DNA of 64,000 nt from Psychrobacter sp. UBA3962 (lineage in GTDB: Bacteria; Pseudomonadota; Gammaproteobacteria; Pseudomonadales; Moraxellaceae). Under the pieces are notes generated by a model. It searched no databases. It was not told the DNA's origin and saw only the letters and a program-made list of their open reading frames with translations. Of the stretch, positions 33,925-42,582 are shown piece after piece (within the stretch, counting starts at the first letter, position 1; each line of letters opens with the position of its first letter). The position numbers and the translations under genes were made by a program. The stretch is taken from positions 62,001 through 126,000 of the forward strand of contig NZ_DGDC01000010.1 of assembly GCF_002385225.1 (NCBI RefSeq). Reading direction: 5' to 3'.

Positions 33925-34098
33925 TAGTATATGCATTATAGTGACATCAATACAATTTAGCCTTATTTTATCAAACCTGATTTTAATTGTGATAATACTA
34001 TATGTAAGCGCTACATAATATCAAAGCCTACCCTAAATTATAGGTAAAAGCCTGGATAAACCTTTTGACAGGTAGAGATTTATTTTAAAGGATAAAAA

Positions 34099-35760
34099 AT
34101 GTCTAAAGATAATAAAAATGAAAACAAAGAACTGCGTATTACTGCGGATCCTTTGAGTAAATTCCATATGGATGAGGAGCAGCTGCGTTTAGAATTGGTC
34201 AAGGCTCAATATGCACTGCGTGAGACCCGTCAGCAAGGGCAAGCCACTGGTTTGTTGGTCTTAGTCAATGGCATGGAGTACTCAGGCAAAGGGGCAGCCG
34301 TGACTCAGTTACGCCAGTGGGTAGATCCAAGATTATTAAATGTGGAAGCGACCATAGGCACTGTGCCCAGTAAATATGAGCCTATATGGCAGGCACACGT
34401 GGCGAAGCTGCCGCGTCATGGCAATATCACTGCTTATTTTGGTAACTGGTATGCCGATCTTATTGAAGGCGCACTGCTATTGATGAAGCAGGAGAAATCA
34501 AAGGATAAAGAGGATGAGTTTGAAGCGTGGGAAGTCTATTTGCGCCATCAATTGAACTTGTTGGCCGAGTTTGAAATGGACTTAATGAATAACCATACCA
34601 AGTTATTAAAATGTTGGTTCCATATAGATGAGGACACCTTAAAGCATCGTATCAAAGATGATAAAGACGATCCTGAATGGTTGTATCACATGGATTGGCA
34701 GGATAAAAAGAAGGTTAAACGTTTTAATAAGATTGCCAAAGTAATTTTAAGCCAACAGCAAGACTGGATTATTCTTGATGGCAGTGAGCCGCAAGAGATT
34801 ACCGAAAATAAATCTAAAAAAGAGTATAAAGATCAAGGCTATTCTGAAGAGGCCAACCTGCAGTTTTGCCATGAAGTACTGCATGCCACTCAGAGTGCGC
34901 TGTTAAGCAGTCAGCAAAATGACAGCAAACATCCTTTGGTATCTGAGATTACTCGCAATATCAATGCCGCCTTTTCTTGGGCTGATATTCCCGATAAGCT
35001 GACCGATATTGATGATCCAGACATGGGTAAAACTAATTATCAAAAAGCGTTGGCAAAAAAACAAAATCGATTGGCTGAGCTGTTACGAGCTCGTGCCGAC
35101 TATAAAGGCAAAGAGGGGGATGGGGAGCCCACCAATCATCATGTGATATTTGCCTTTGAAGGGATGGATGCAGCTGGTAAGGGAGGGGCTATTAAACGGC
35201 TAGTTGCTCCCTTAGACCCTCGTGAGTATCAAATTTATAATATTTCTGCCCCCAACCGTATGGAACAGCAACACCCTTATTTATGGCGGTTTTGGAGGCG
35301 TCTGCCAGAGTTTTCTCCAACCTTAAAAGAGGAGCGTTTAAGCCGTATCGCAATTTTTGATAGGACTTGGTATGGCCGGGTACTGGTAGAAAGAGTTGAG
35401 GGGTTTGCTAGTGAAGCCGCTTGGCAACGTGCTTATGAAGAGATTAACCGTATGGAGCGTGACTTGGCGGAGAAGGGCACTATTATTATTAAATATTGGC
35501 TGGCCATAGATAAGCAAGAGCAGTTAGAGCGCTTTGAGGAAAGAAAAGAGACTCCGCACAAACAGTTTAAACTGACCGAAGATGATTGGCGCAATCGTGA
35601 CAAATGGCACGAGTATGTACAAGCGGCCGCTGATATGCTGGCACGAACCAATACCAAGCAGGCGCCTTGGCATGTTGTCGCTACTAATGACAAGCGAACT
35701 GCACGATTGGCCGTACTGGATCACGCCATTGCACAGCTTGAAAAAGTGATTAAAATTTGA
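34099..35760 (+). CDS. pap: Polyphosphate:AMP phosphotransferase (two-domain PPK2)
   Basis: PAP transfers phosphate from polyphosphate to AMP, giving ADP; it was first studied in Acinetobacter johnsonii. The protein has two PPK2 domains in tandem. The first (about 25-270) has the Walker-like GMEYSGKG at 58-65. The second (about 310-550) has FEGMDAAGKGGAIKRL near 352 and the Walker B-like block IAIFDRTWYGRVLVERVEG. It also has the conserved APNRMEQQHPYLWRFWRRLP. The first domain's catalytic site looks less conserved, as is usual in this class. AAAGGATAAAAA precedes the ATG. The phosphate transporter follows 236 bp downstream, and a Pho-box-like site lies upstream, so a phosphate-linked role is coherent. 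Confidence 0.94.
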   Translation: MSKDNKNENKELRITADPLSKFHMDEEQLRLELVKAQYALRETRQQGQATGLLVLVNGMEYSGKGAAVTQLRQWVDPRLLNVEATIGTVPSKYEPIWQAHVAKLPRHGNITAYFGNWYADLIEGALLLMKQEKSKDKEDEFEAWEVYLRHQLNLLAEFEMDLMNNHTKLLKCWFHIDEDTLKHRIKDDKDDPEWLYHMDWQDKKKVKRFNKIAKVILSQQQDWIILDGSEPQEITENKSKKEYKDQGYSEEANLQFCHEVLHATQSALLSSQQNDSKHPLVSEITRNINAAFSWADIPDKLTDIDDPDMGKTNYQKALAKKQNRLAELLRARADYKGKEGDGEPTNHHVIFAFEGMDAAGKGGAIKRLVAPLDPREYQIYNISAPNRMEQQHPYLWRFWRRLPEFSPTLKEERLSRIAIFDRTWYGRVLVERVEGFASEAAWQRAYEEINRMERDLAEKGTIIIKYWLAIDKQEQLERFEERKETPHKQFKLTEDDWRNRDKWHEYVQAAADMLARTNTKQAPWHVVATNDKRTARLAVLDHAIAQLEKVIKI

Positions 35761-35778
35761 GGTTAGAAAAACAGATGT

Positions 35779-35806
35779 TTCAAGTTCAATCTGACAAGGG
35801 TATAAT
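35779..35806 (+). promoter_or_regulatory. Candidate promoter between pap and pit
   Basis: TTCAAG (35779-35784), a 16-bp spacer and a perfect TATAAT (35801-35806). It would start a transcript near 35813, about 185 nt before the pit ATG and about 150 nt before the hairpin terminator at 35945-35964. Confidence 0.5.
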
Positions 35807-35944
35807 ATACGCAATTTATTTATAATGGGCGTTAATGCCTATCAAATAATGTTGATAACCTTGCGTTAAAATACAGCTTAAGTCCTATACGGCGTAGGGT
35901 TGATAACTGTCTTGATCAAACGGACTTGTTTTAATTCATTGAAG

Positions 35945-35964
35945 CCCCGATCTCTCGGGGTTTT
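35945..35964 (+). terminator. Terminator hairpin 32 bp upstream of pit
   Basis: CCCCGA (35945-35950) and TCGGGG (35955-35960) form a GC-rich stem over TCTC, followed by TTTT and then ACATTTT. It may end pap, end a short RNA from the promoter at 35779-35806, or act as an attenuator in the pit leader. The T tract is short. Confidence 0.7.
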
Positions 35965-35996
35965 ACATTTTCACCTCCGATTGGCTCAGAAATATC

Positions 35997-37610
35997 ATGC
36001 TTCCAAAGTCAACTACACCTAGTGGTGCCCATTTTAAGGGATCAGCAAAGGCTAACCTTACTTTTGGTCTTTTTCTTTTTGCTTTTACGGCTTACTTTAT
36101 CTGGTGGGGTCTAGATTATACTAACCATCAGCAAACGACGCTGTTTATCGTTGCCACTTTATTTGGCATCTTTATGGCCTTCAATATCGGTGGTAACGAT
36201 GTCGCCAACTCATTTGGTACCTCCGTAGGCGCGGGGACACTAACTATTCCCCAAGCTTTAGCAGTTGCTGCTATTTTTGAGGTATCCGGAGCGGTTATTG
36301 CCGGTGGTGAAGTAACTGACACCATTCGTAAAGGCATTGTGGACTTAGATGTCTTAGGTCCAGCGGTTACCCCCAACTTATTTATCTATGTGATGTTGTC
36401 AGCCCTGATTGCTGCTGCGTTTTGGCTATTGTTTGCCACCAAGAAAGGACTGCCTGTCTCTACGACCCATTCAATTATTGGGGGTGTGGTCGGTAGTTCT
36501 GTGATAATGGGTATTCAGATTGGGGGTACCGAGACCGCTTTATCAACAGTACAGTGGGATCAGGTGGGGCAAATTGCCATCTCTTGGGTTATTTCTCCTT
36601 TATTAGGCGGTTTTTTGGCCTACTTCTTATATGGTCAAATTAAGTCAAATATCTTAGCTTACAATGACCGAGTAGAGGAGCGGGTTAAAGAGTTAAAAGC
36701 GGCGAAAAAAGCACTCAAAAAACGCCATAAAGAGTGGTTAAATGAGCTGGCTGAATCGTTACAGATTTCCTATACCTCAAAAATGGTCCGTGACCAAGAA
36801 ATCTTTAAGGATGAAGACACAGAACGTGACGACTTAGAAACCGATTATTACCAAGAGCTTTATGATATTGAGCGTGAAAGAGCCAGTATTGATACCTTAA
36901 AAGCCTTGCGTCATTGGGTTCCTTTAATTGCAGCTTTTGGTGGTGTGGTAATGACCGCCATGGTTGTGTTTAAAGGCTTAAGTAATGTGCAGATGACCCT
37001 GACCTCATTACATGGTTTCTTATTAATGATCATGGTGGGCGCGCTGATTTGGCTGACCACTTATATCTACACTAAGAGCATTAAAGGTAAGCAAAAAGAG
37101 GACTTAACTCGAGCTACTTTTATTCTATTTAGCTGGATGCAGGTCTTTACTGCTGCTGGTTTCGCATTTAGTCATGGTGCTAACGACATTGCCAACGCGG
37201 TGGGTCCTTTTGCAGCGATTATGGACGTTATTCGTACCAATGCTATTGCCAGTGAAGCGGCGGTACCTGCTCCGGTTATGATCACCTTTGGTGTGGCACT
37301 GATTGTGGGTCTATGGTTCATTGGTAAAGAAGTAATTCAAACTGTGGGAACCAACTTAGCCCAAATGCATCCCGCTTCTGGATTCTCAGCTGAGCTATCA
37401 GCTGCAGCGGTGGTAATGGGGGCTTCTATGTTAGGTCTGCCAGTATCTAGTACACACGTATTAGTAGGGGCAGTACTGGGCATTGGTATGGTCAATAAAA
37501 ATACCAACTGGGGTCTAATGAAGCCGATTGGTCTGGCTTGGGTAGTTACTCTGCCAGCAGCAGCTACCATGTCTATGATCAGTTACCTGATTTTGACCAG
37601 CATTTTCTAA
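35997..37610 (+). CDS. pit: Inorganic phosphate transporter, Pit family
   Basis: This is a low-affinity inorganic phosphate (metal-phosphate):proton symporter in the inner membrane. The two family repeats are clear: GGNDVANSFGTSVGAG (about 65-80) and SHGANDIANAVGPFAA (about 392-407). Each is followed by a PVSTTHSIIGG/PVSSTHVLVGA-type motif. About ten to eleven membrane segments are visible. A charged cytoplasmic loop (about 220-300) rich in K, E and R lies between the halves. No Shine-Dalgarno sequence precedes the ATG; instead the leader carries CACCTCC, which resembles the 16S rRNA 3' end rather than its complement. A terminator-like hairpin 32 bp upstream suggests control of the leader. 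Confidence 0.95.
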   Translation: MLPKSTTPSGAHFKGSAKANLTFGLFLFAFTAYFIWWGLDYTNHQQTTLFIVATLFGIFMAFNIGGNDVANSFGTSVGAGTLTIPQALAVAAIFEVSGAVIAGGEVTDTIRKGIVDLDVLGPAVTPNLFIYVMLSALIAAAFWLLFATKKGLPVSTTHSIIGGVVGSSVIMGIQIGGTETALSTVQWDQVGQIAISWVISPLLGGFLAYFLYGQIKSNILAYNDRVEERVKELKAAKKALKKRHKEWLNELAESLQISYTSKMVRDQEIFKDEDTERDDLETDYYQELYDIERERASIDTLKALRHWVPLIAAFGGVVMTAMVVFKGLSNVQMTLTSLHGFLLMIMVGALIWLTTYIYTKSIKGKQKEDLTRATFILFSWMQVFTAAGFAFSHGANDIANAVGPFAAIMDVIRTNAIASEAAVPAPVMITFGVALIVGLWFIGKEVIQTVGTNLAQMHPASGFSAELSAAAVVMGASMLGLPVSSTHVLVGAVLGIGMVNKNTNWGLMKPIGLAWVVTLPAAATMSMISYLILTSIF

Positions 37611-37642
37611 GGCAGTAAATAGACTGTTATATTGAATGAAAT

Positions 37643-37670
37643 AAAGCCCCCATAATATGGGGGCTTTGTT
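37643..37670. terminator. Terminator of pit
   Basis: AAAGCCCCCAT (37643-37653) pairs with ATGGGGGCTTT (37657-37667) over AAT; TTTGTTT follows. It lies between pit and the convergent gene at 37692-38207 and may serve both. Confidence 0.86.
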
Positions 37671-37691
37671 TATTACTGCGGGCCAAAAAGA

Positions 37692-38207
37692 TTAAACGTT
37701 TTGGCCATTTTGTTTTTGTTGAATGTTTTTAGCCAGCTTATAGCACTGGTCAATGTGGTCATTGGCAATTTTTTTGAAGATCATATAGCCCATAGTAGCA
37801 GCAACCATTTGACCGCCCAGTGGGATAAACTTAGTCACTTGCTTGGCCACAATACGTCCACCATAACCCTGTACGGTTTTCTTCACAACACCACGAGTAG
37901 CCATTAAGCCGGCAAAGTCTACCGCACGGTTTTTCATTTCGTTCCAATGAATCTCTTTAGCGTTTAAATCGATAGCAGATTCAGGCTCAGAGATTAGACC
38001 AAAACGGGCACTGATTTCTGGAAGTAATTGGGTTAAGATGCCAGCATCGATTGCAATATCAACAAAAGGTACTGGAATAATGGCAGCGCCGGCTGAATAT
38101 TTAGCGCGTTTTTTGACCAGTTTTTGACATTCTTTTTTGATCTTTTCTAGATTTAAATTAGGATCAATGGTTTCTGGGAGTTTTTCAGCGGCTGGAAGAG
38201 TTATCAT
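37692..38207 (-). CDS. Conserved hypothetical protein, possibly DUF697/EcsC-like
   Basis: A 171-residue protein with no recognisable catalytic motif. A segment YSAGAAIIPVPFVDIAIDAGILTQLLPEIS (split here in description: the IPVPFVD turn followed by an amphipathic helix) resembles the DUF697 or EcsC membrane-associated domains. A second hydrophobic stretch, IPLGGQMVAATMGYMIFKKIA, follows near the C-terminus. It probably associates with the membrane through these two hydrophobic parts. It is a single gene convergent with pit. The family assignment is tentative and no function is proposed. Confidence 0.6.
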   Translation of the reverse strand: MITLPAAEKLPETIDPNLNLEKIKKECQKLVKKRAKYSAGAAIIPVPFVDIAIDAGILTQLLPEISARFGLISEPESAIDLNAKEIHWNEMKNRAVDFAGLMATRGVVKKTVQGYGGRIVAKQVTKFIPLGGQMVAATMGYMIFKKIANDHIDQCYKLAKNIQQKQNGQNV

Positions 38208-38572
38208 GAAGCATCCTTATAGAGCTTGTTTAAAATAGTAAAGCTTGTTTCAGAAACTGCTACTAAGACGAAATATATATAAAGACCTACCTAATAGTAT
38301 AATGAAGTCATTTATTGCCTTAGAAAAGGTCACAGTTCAATTAATAAGCTATTGGTTTATAGTGCAAATTTGCATTTATAGGGTCAATTTTAAAGAATCC
38401 ACAGTTTGACACAAGTGTGCGTTTGTTTCTACAACGCCTAAGCACGTAAGTTTTGTAAAAAATTATAATTTTAATTTAAAAATTATGCTACTGCCCTAAT
38501 TGTCTTTTATTAAATTAATTTTTTCTCTCTCCGCTAACCTATTTCCCTTAATGAGTTAAATATTTAAAAATT
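38208..38572 (+). other. Divergent intergenic region before recJ
   Basis: The 365 bp contain no open frame. A perfect TTGACA (38406-38411) with TACAAC 18 bp downstream (38430-38435) is a candidate recJ promoter giving a leader of about 130 nt. A short palindrome GCAAATTTGC lies near 38365. The 9-mer AGCTTGTTT occurs twice within 25 bp just upstream of the minus-strand gene. Nothing else stands out. Confidence 0.35.
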
Positions 38573-40384
38573 ATGTTGAATTTGACCCCAAGATTTACTG
38601 GAACCCTGCCTGCTGATTTGCCTGAAGGTTTACAGACTTTATATCAATACTCTCCGACTTTAACCCGCTTGTTTTTGGCCCGAGGGGTAACCAGCAGTGA
38701 GGCTCTAGATTATGGATTGGCCACCTTACTGCCTGCTGATGGCCTAAAAGATATTGACGAAGCCGTCCAGATTCTAGACGCCGCTATTGAAAGTCAACAG
38801 CGCATATTAATCGTAGGCGATTTTGATTGTGACGGGGCAACCAGTACCGCGTTAATGATGCGAGTCTTAGGGGAGATGGGAGCTCAAGTAGATTTTGTGG
38901 TGCCAGACAGATTTAAGTACGGCTATGGATTAACTCCTGAAATAGTGCAGTTAGGCATTGAGGAATATAATCCTGACGTTATTGTCACTGTGGATAATGG
39001 CATCTCAAGTCATGAGGGAGTGGATAAGGCGATAGAAAATGGTATTACGGTGGTGATTACTGATCACCATTTAACCACTAAGCACAACCCTGCGGCACAC
39101 GCTGTGGTTAATCCCAATCAACTGCAATGTGAGTTTGATAGTAAGGCTTTGGTAGGGGTAGGGGTCGCCTTTTATTTACTGGGTCGGCTGTCTAAATATC
39201 GACGTGATGCAGGGCGTTCAAGTGCCCAAGTTAGCCGCTATTTAGATTTAGTGGCTTTAGGCACTGTAGCCGATGTTGGGGTACTAGATCACAACAACAG
39301 AACTCTAGTGGCTCATGGTTTAGCGGCCATACGCGAAGGTCGTTGCTCATTGGGTATTCTAGCGTTGCTTGAGCTTGCTGGCCGTGATCCACAAAAGATG
39401 AGCGTACAAGACTTCGGCTTCGTCATTGGGCCTCGTGTCAATGCAGCTGGGCGTATGGACAATATGCGTATTGGTATCGAATGCTTGATGGCGGACAATA
39501 TGCAAGAGGCAAAACGCTTAGCTTTTGAGTTAGATAAGCTCAATAAAGAGCGCCGCTTTGTAGAGGGCGGAATGCGTGAGCAAGCCGATGATATTTTACG
39601 GCAATTACAGTCCTCTGAGCAGAAGCAGACTGCGGCTACTGAGGCAAAAGACGCTGACCCCGAGGATACTAAGACAAAGCCAAGTGATTTACGCAGCTTG
39701 ATTTTATATCAAGACGATTGGCATCAAGGGGTTATTGGAATCGTGGCTGGCCGTCTAAAGGAAACGCACTATCGACCAGCGATCGTATTTGCGCCCGCTG
39801 ATGAGGCCAAAGTGGGGCCGGAAGATGCGATAAAAGGGTCGGCCCGATCTATTCCAGGGATTCATATCCGAGATGCTATTGAGAGCATTGCAGAAAGCCA
39901 TCCTGAGCTGATTACTCATTTTGGCGGTCATGCTATGGCAGCAGGGCTTACCCTCAAAAAGAAGGATTTTGGAGCCTTTTCTGAAGCGTTTGAGCAGTTA
40001 ATGCAAAAATTGGAAGCCTCAGTATTTGAACAAGAACAATTTACCGATGGGGAGCTGATAGCCGAAGACTTTAGTTTACAGTTTGTTGAGGCATTGACCC
40101 ACAGTCATATCTGGGGTCATGGTTTTGTGGCCCCACAATTTGATGGGGTTTTTGAAGTATTAGATAGCCGAATTTTGAAAGACAAGCATTTAAAGCTATC
40201 TTTAAAGTATCCTGGAGTGCTGTATCCGGTAGACGCTATTTGGTTTAACTACGATACCGATAAGTGGGACTATAGAGCCAAAGAGGTGCATGTGCTGTTT
40301 GAGCTAAATATTAATGAATGGAACGGCAATCAAAACATCCAAATGATAGTTAAAGATTTAGCGGTAACGCAGATAGTGCCTTAA
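38573..40384 (+). CDS. recJ: Single-stranded-DNA-specific exonuclease RecJ
   Basis: RecJ is a 5'-3' single-strand exonuclease acting in recombination and mismatch repair. Phosphoesterase motifs: GDFDCDGATSTAL (about 82-94), TVDNGISSHEGVDKA, the DHH motif in VVITDHHLT (about 160-168), VALGTVADVG and GPRVNAAGRM. The DHHA1 part has VIGIVAGRLKE and FGGHAMAAGLTL. The OB-like C-terminal domain follows. Length is 603 against about 570-580. The excess is mainly a charged insertion rich in E, K, T and D (about residues 345-375) between the DHH and DHHA1 domains. The ribosome binding site is weak. Confidence 0.95.
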   Translation: MLNLTPRFTGTLPADLPEGLQTLYQYSPTLTRLFLARGVTSSEALDYGLATLLPADGLKDIDEAVQILDAAIESQQRILIVGDFDCDGATSTALMMRVLGEMGAQVDFVVPDRFKYGYGLTPEIVQLGIEEYNPDVIVTVDNGISSHEGVDKAIENGITVVITDHHLTTKHNPAAHAVVNPNQLQCEFDSKALVGVGVAFYLLGRLSKYRRDAGRSSAQVSRYLDLVALGTVADVGVLDHNNRTLVAHGLAAIREGRCSLGILALLELAGRDPQKMSVQDFGFVIGPRVNAAGRMDNMRIGIECLMADNMQEAKRLAFELDKLNKERRFVEGGMREQADDILRQLQSSEQKQTAATEAKDADPEDTKTKPSDLRSLILYQDDWHQGVIGIVAGRLKETHYRPAIVFAPADEAKVGPEDAIKGSARSIPGIHIRDAIESIAESHPELITHFGGHAMAAGLTLKKKDFGAFSEAFEQLMQKLEASVFEQEQFTDGELIAEDFSLQFVEALTHSHIWGHGFVAPQFDGVFEVLDSRILKDKHLKLSLKYPGVLYPVDAIWFNYDTDKWDYRAKEVHVLFELNINEWNGNQNIQMIVKDLAVTQIVP

Positions 40385-40468
40385 ATGCCCTAGCTCACCT
40401 AGTTGATTGAGTGGGGCTAATAGGATCATAGCTCATAAGATTTTACCAAATAAGTAGCAACCACAAAT

Positions 40469-40504
40469 AAAGAGCCTAAGCGGTGACGTTTAGGCTCTTT
40501 TTAT
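40469..40504. terminator. Terminator between recJ and the TRIC-like gene
   Basis: AAAGAGCCTAA (40469-40479) pairs with TTAGGCTCTTT (40490-40500) over a 10-nt loop. The T run continues to 40502. It lies between convergent genes and may act in both directions. Confidence 0.82.
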
Positions 40505-40515
40505 TCTATAAGCTA

Positions 40516-41151
40516 CTAATCTACTAAGCGGATAGACGGTAAGTGCCAGTCGAAAATCAGTGCCAATATACGAATGAAGAAAATAATACCCAGCGTTAAC
40601 AGGTCATTAATACCGGGTTCGATTCCAATGGCTTGCATCACAAAATAACAGCATGAGCCAATCACACTAGCGGTAATATAAATTTCTCTTTGCAGCACCA
40701 AAGGAATTTCATTACAGATAATATCTCGAACCATGCCACCGACAATAGCTGTACATACCGCCATTAAAACTGCAATTGCTGGTGCAACCCCTTGTGAAAG
40801 GGCTACTTTTAGACCAATAACACTAAAAGCGGCAAGACCAATGGCATCAAAGAACTTTAATGCGGTGTCGATTTTATGATAAAGATGAAAGAATATCTGA
40901 AGCACTAAGGAGGTAATGGTAATTACAATGATGTAATTTAAGTCTGTCATCCAAAACAAGGGATGGCGGTCGATTATCACATCACGAATGGTACCGCCAC
41001 CGATGGCATTGGCCATAGAGACCAAGATACAGCCTGCAATATCAAATCCTTTATGCTGTGCAAGTAGGGTGCCAGCAATGGCACAGGCAACAACCCCGAC
41101 CATATCAAATAGATAGATTAACAGGTCTGGAGTAATGTAATAACTGGGCAT
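40516..41151 (-). CDS. Trimeric intracellular cation channel (TRIC/UPF0126) family protein
   Basis: A 211-residue membrane protein of the UPF0126/TRIC family with two internal repeats of three helices. Each repeat ends in a glycine-rich turn: ANAIGGGTIRDVII and TAIVGGMVRDIICNEIP. Bacterial members have been shown to form cation channels related to animal TRIC channels. About seven hydrophobic segments are seen, and the last (LLTLGIIFFIRILALIF) is typical. It is a single gene, convergent with recJ. The physiological role in bacteria is unclear. Confidence 0.9.
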   Translation of the reverse strand: MPSYYITPDLLIYLFDMVGVVACAIAGTLLAQHKGFDIAGCILVSMANAIGGGTIRDVIIDRHPLFWMTDLNYIIVITITSLVLQIFFHLYHKIDTALKFFDAIGLAAFSVIGLKVALSQGVAPAIAVLMAVCTAIVGGMVRDIICNEIPLVLQREIYITASVIGSCCYFVMQAIGIEPGINDLLTLGIIFFIRILALIFDWHLPSIRLVD

Positions 41152-41217
41152 GTTTCATCACACAATAAGTTAATGGGGGGGGTTATTCGTCATAACCTGA
41201 CAATTATTTATTGGCGC

Positions 41218-41244
41218 AAATAAAAGGCCTCTAAAAAGAGACCT
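41218..41244 (-). terminator. Terminator of sspA-sspB
   Basis: On the minus strand AGGTCTCT and AGAGGCCT (41244-41225) form an 8-bp stem with one G-U pair over TTTT. TTTTATTT follows. It is about 100 bp after the sspB stop. Confidence 0.7.
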
Positions 41245-41291
41245 CGCTATTATCAATGGTTTTGTGCTATTTGGATAGCTTAACTTATAGC

Positions 41292-41331
41292 AGCTAATGG
41301 TTTTAAGTAGTAGCTAATGGTTTGAAAGGTT
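41292..41331. repeat. 20-bp imperfect tandem duplication downstream of sspB
   Basis: AGCTAATGGTTTTAAGTAGT (41292-41311) and AGCTAATGGTTTGAAAGGTT (41312-41331) are adjacent. The first 12 bases are identical. The element is non-coding, just after the sspB stop. Confidence 0.65.
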
Positions 41332-41341
41332 AGTTAGCTAC

Positions 41342-41785
41342 TTATTTTAGGATTTTTAACCCTGCTTTTTTAGCCCGCTCTATGGTATCTGCTTTAGAAG
41401 CCGGAGTAGACTTATTATTAGAAGGTTCAGGGTCTTCAGGGGTATAGTCGTCATACTCTGCAGGGTCAAATGGCATGGCGATAGACTGATTTTCTTTGGC
41501 AAAGAGCGCCATCACAGCCTGCATAGGTATCCACAGCTCACGAGAAACTCCCCCAAATCGGGCATTAAAATTGATGTAGTTATTATCAATATTCATATTA
41601 CCCGTGGCTTGGCTGGCAATATTTAATACGATTTGACCATTTTGGACGTGCTCGGTGGGTATCACTAAATTATCTTGGGTGGCATCAACAAGCAAATAGG
41701 GGGTCAGCGAATTGTCTTCTAGCCATTCATAAAAAGCTCTAATCATATAAGGGCGAGTAGGGGTCAATTTTAATTCTTCTGTCAT
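41342..41785 (-). CDS. sspB: ClpXP protease specificity-enhancing factor SspB
   Basis: SspB is the adaptor that tethers ssrA-tagged substrates to ClpXP. The N-terminal TRPYMIRAFYEWLEDNSLTPYLLVD is the family hallmark. QIVLNIASQATGNMNI, NFNARFGGVSRELWIPM and VMALFAKEN follow. A flexible acidic linker leads to the C-terminal tail ending KKAGLKILK, which matches the ClpX-binding tail. It lies 28 bp after sspA, and the two form an operon as in most gammaproteobacteria. Confidence 0.95.
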   Translation of the reverse strand: MTEELKLTPTRPYMIRAFYEWLEDNSLTPYLLVDATQDNLVIPTEHVQNGQIVLNIASQATGNMNIDNNYINFNARFGGVSRELWIPMQAVMALFAKENQSIAMPFDPAEYDDYTPEDPEPSNNKSTPASKADTIERAKKAGLKILK

Positions 41786-41813
41786 GGTAACCTCGGTTAT
41801 ATTTTAAATTTAT

Positions 41814-42428
41814 TTATGCCATGGTTTGTATAAAGCTGTCCCGCTCAAACAGTCGCTTTTGGTACTCAAGCAGCGGTCGACATAAATGAGTAGGCAGCTC
41901 TATCTGCATCTCATCCAAACGATATAGCATAGCTCCTAGCAGCACATCACACCAGCCAAATTCATCCGACATAAAATAATTAGTTTGACCAAATATTGGC
42001 GACAAAGTCACTAAGGCATCAGACAGCTTTTGATTTGCAATTTTAGCTTGTTGCGGGTTAATGCTGTCTTTATGGGTTAATAAAATACGCCCCAACTTTA
42101 ACCAGTCATTTTGGATACGCCAAGCCAGTTGACGCTGTAGTGCTTTTTGCTTGGGGGTATCGGGCAATAGCTTGTGACCATGGAATCTGTCTTCTAGATA
42201 CTCAAAAATAACATTAAGCTCATATAAGCTAAAGTCACGATGTACCAAAACCGGAATGGTATTGTAAGGATTTAACTGACGCAAATCTTCTGGTCGTTCA
42301 CTATCAAGGAGCGATAAATAGTACTTTACTTTTTTTTCTGCTAACAACAGTCGGACCACATGGCTATCGTACCCATCATCAGCATACAGCACAATCTGGC
42401 TGTCAGGAATGTCTTTAGGATCAATCAT
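41814..42428 (-). CDS. sspA: Stringent starvation protein A
   Basis: SspA is a glutathione-transferase-fold protein that binds RNA polymerase and changes transcription during starvation. The thioredoxin-like domain (VLYADDGYDSHVVRLLLAEKKV..., about 13-90) lacks a catalytic Ser/Cys at the GST position, as in SspA. LRQLNPYNTIPVLVHRDFSLYELNVIFEYLEDRF carries the conserved cis-proline region. An all-helical C-terminal domain follows. It is first in the sspA-sspB operon, downstream of petABC and separated from it by a terminator. Confidence 0.93.
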   Translation of the reverse strand: MIDPKDIPDSQIVLYADDGYDSHVVRLLLAEKKVKYYLSLLDSERPEDLRQLNPYNTIPVLVHRDFSLYELNVIFEYLEDRFHGHKLLPDTPKQKALQRQLAWRIQNDWLKLGRILLTHKDSINPQQAKIANQKLSDALVTLSPIFGQTNYFMSDEFGWCDVLLGAMLYRLDEMQIELPTHLCRPLLEYQKRLFERDSFIQTMA

Positions 42429-42515
42429 AGACTACATAAAGCAATGAATAGAGTAGCATAGTAACCAAACTGCCTAGGTTAATCAATTGCAGAATCTTTA
42501 CCAAATTTAAGGCAT

Positions 42516-42548
42516 AAAAAAAGACGATAGATTTCTATCGTCTTTTTT
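42516..42548 (-). terminator. Terminator of petABC
   Basis: A 14-bp stem, AAAAAAGACGATAG (42517-42530) with CTATCGTCTTTTTT (42535-42548), and a 4-nt loop. Long A and T runs flank it on both sides. It follows petC by about 35 bp on the minus strand. Confidence 0.88.
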
Positions 42549-42582
42549 CTCAGTTCTCTAGGTTATTAAAAGCTAGGAGAGA

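Noticed and set aside
35433..35814. Two minus-strand open frames of 86 and 96 residues over the end of pap
   Set aside because: They are antisense to the conserved catalytic domain of pap, show no family features and overlap each other.
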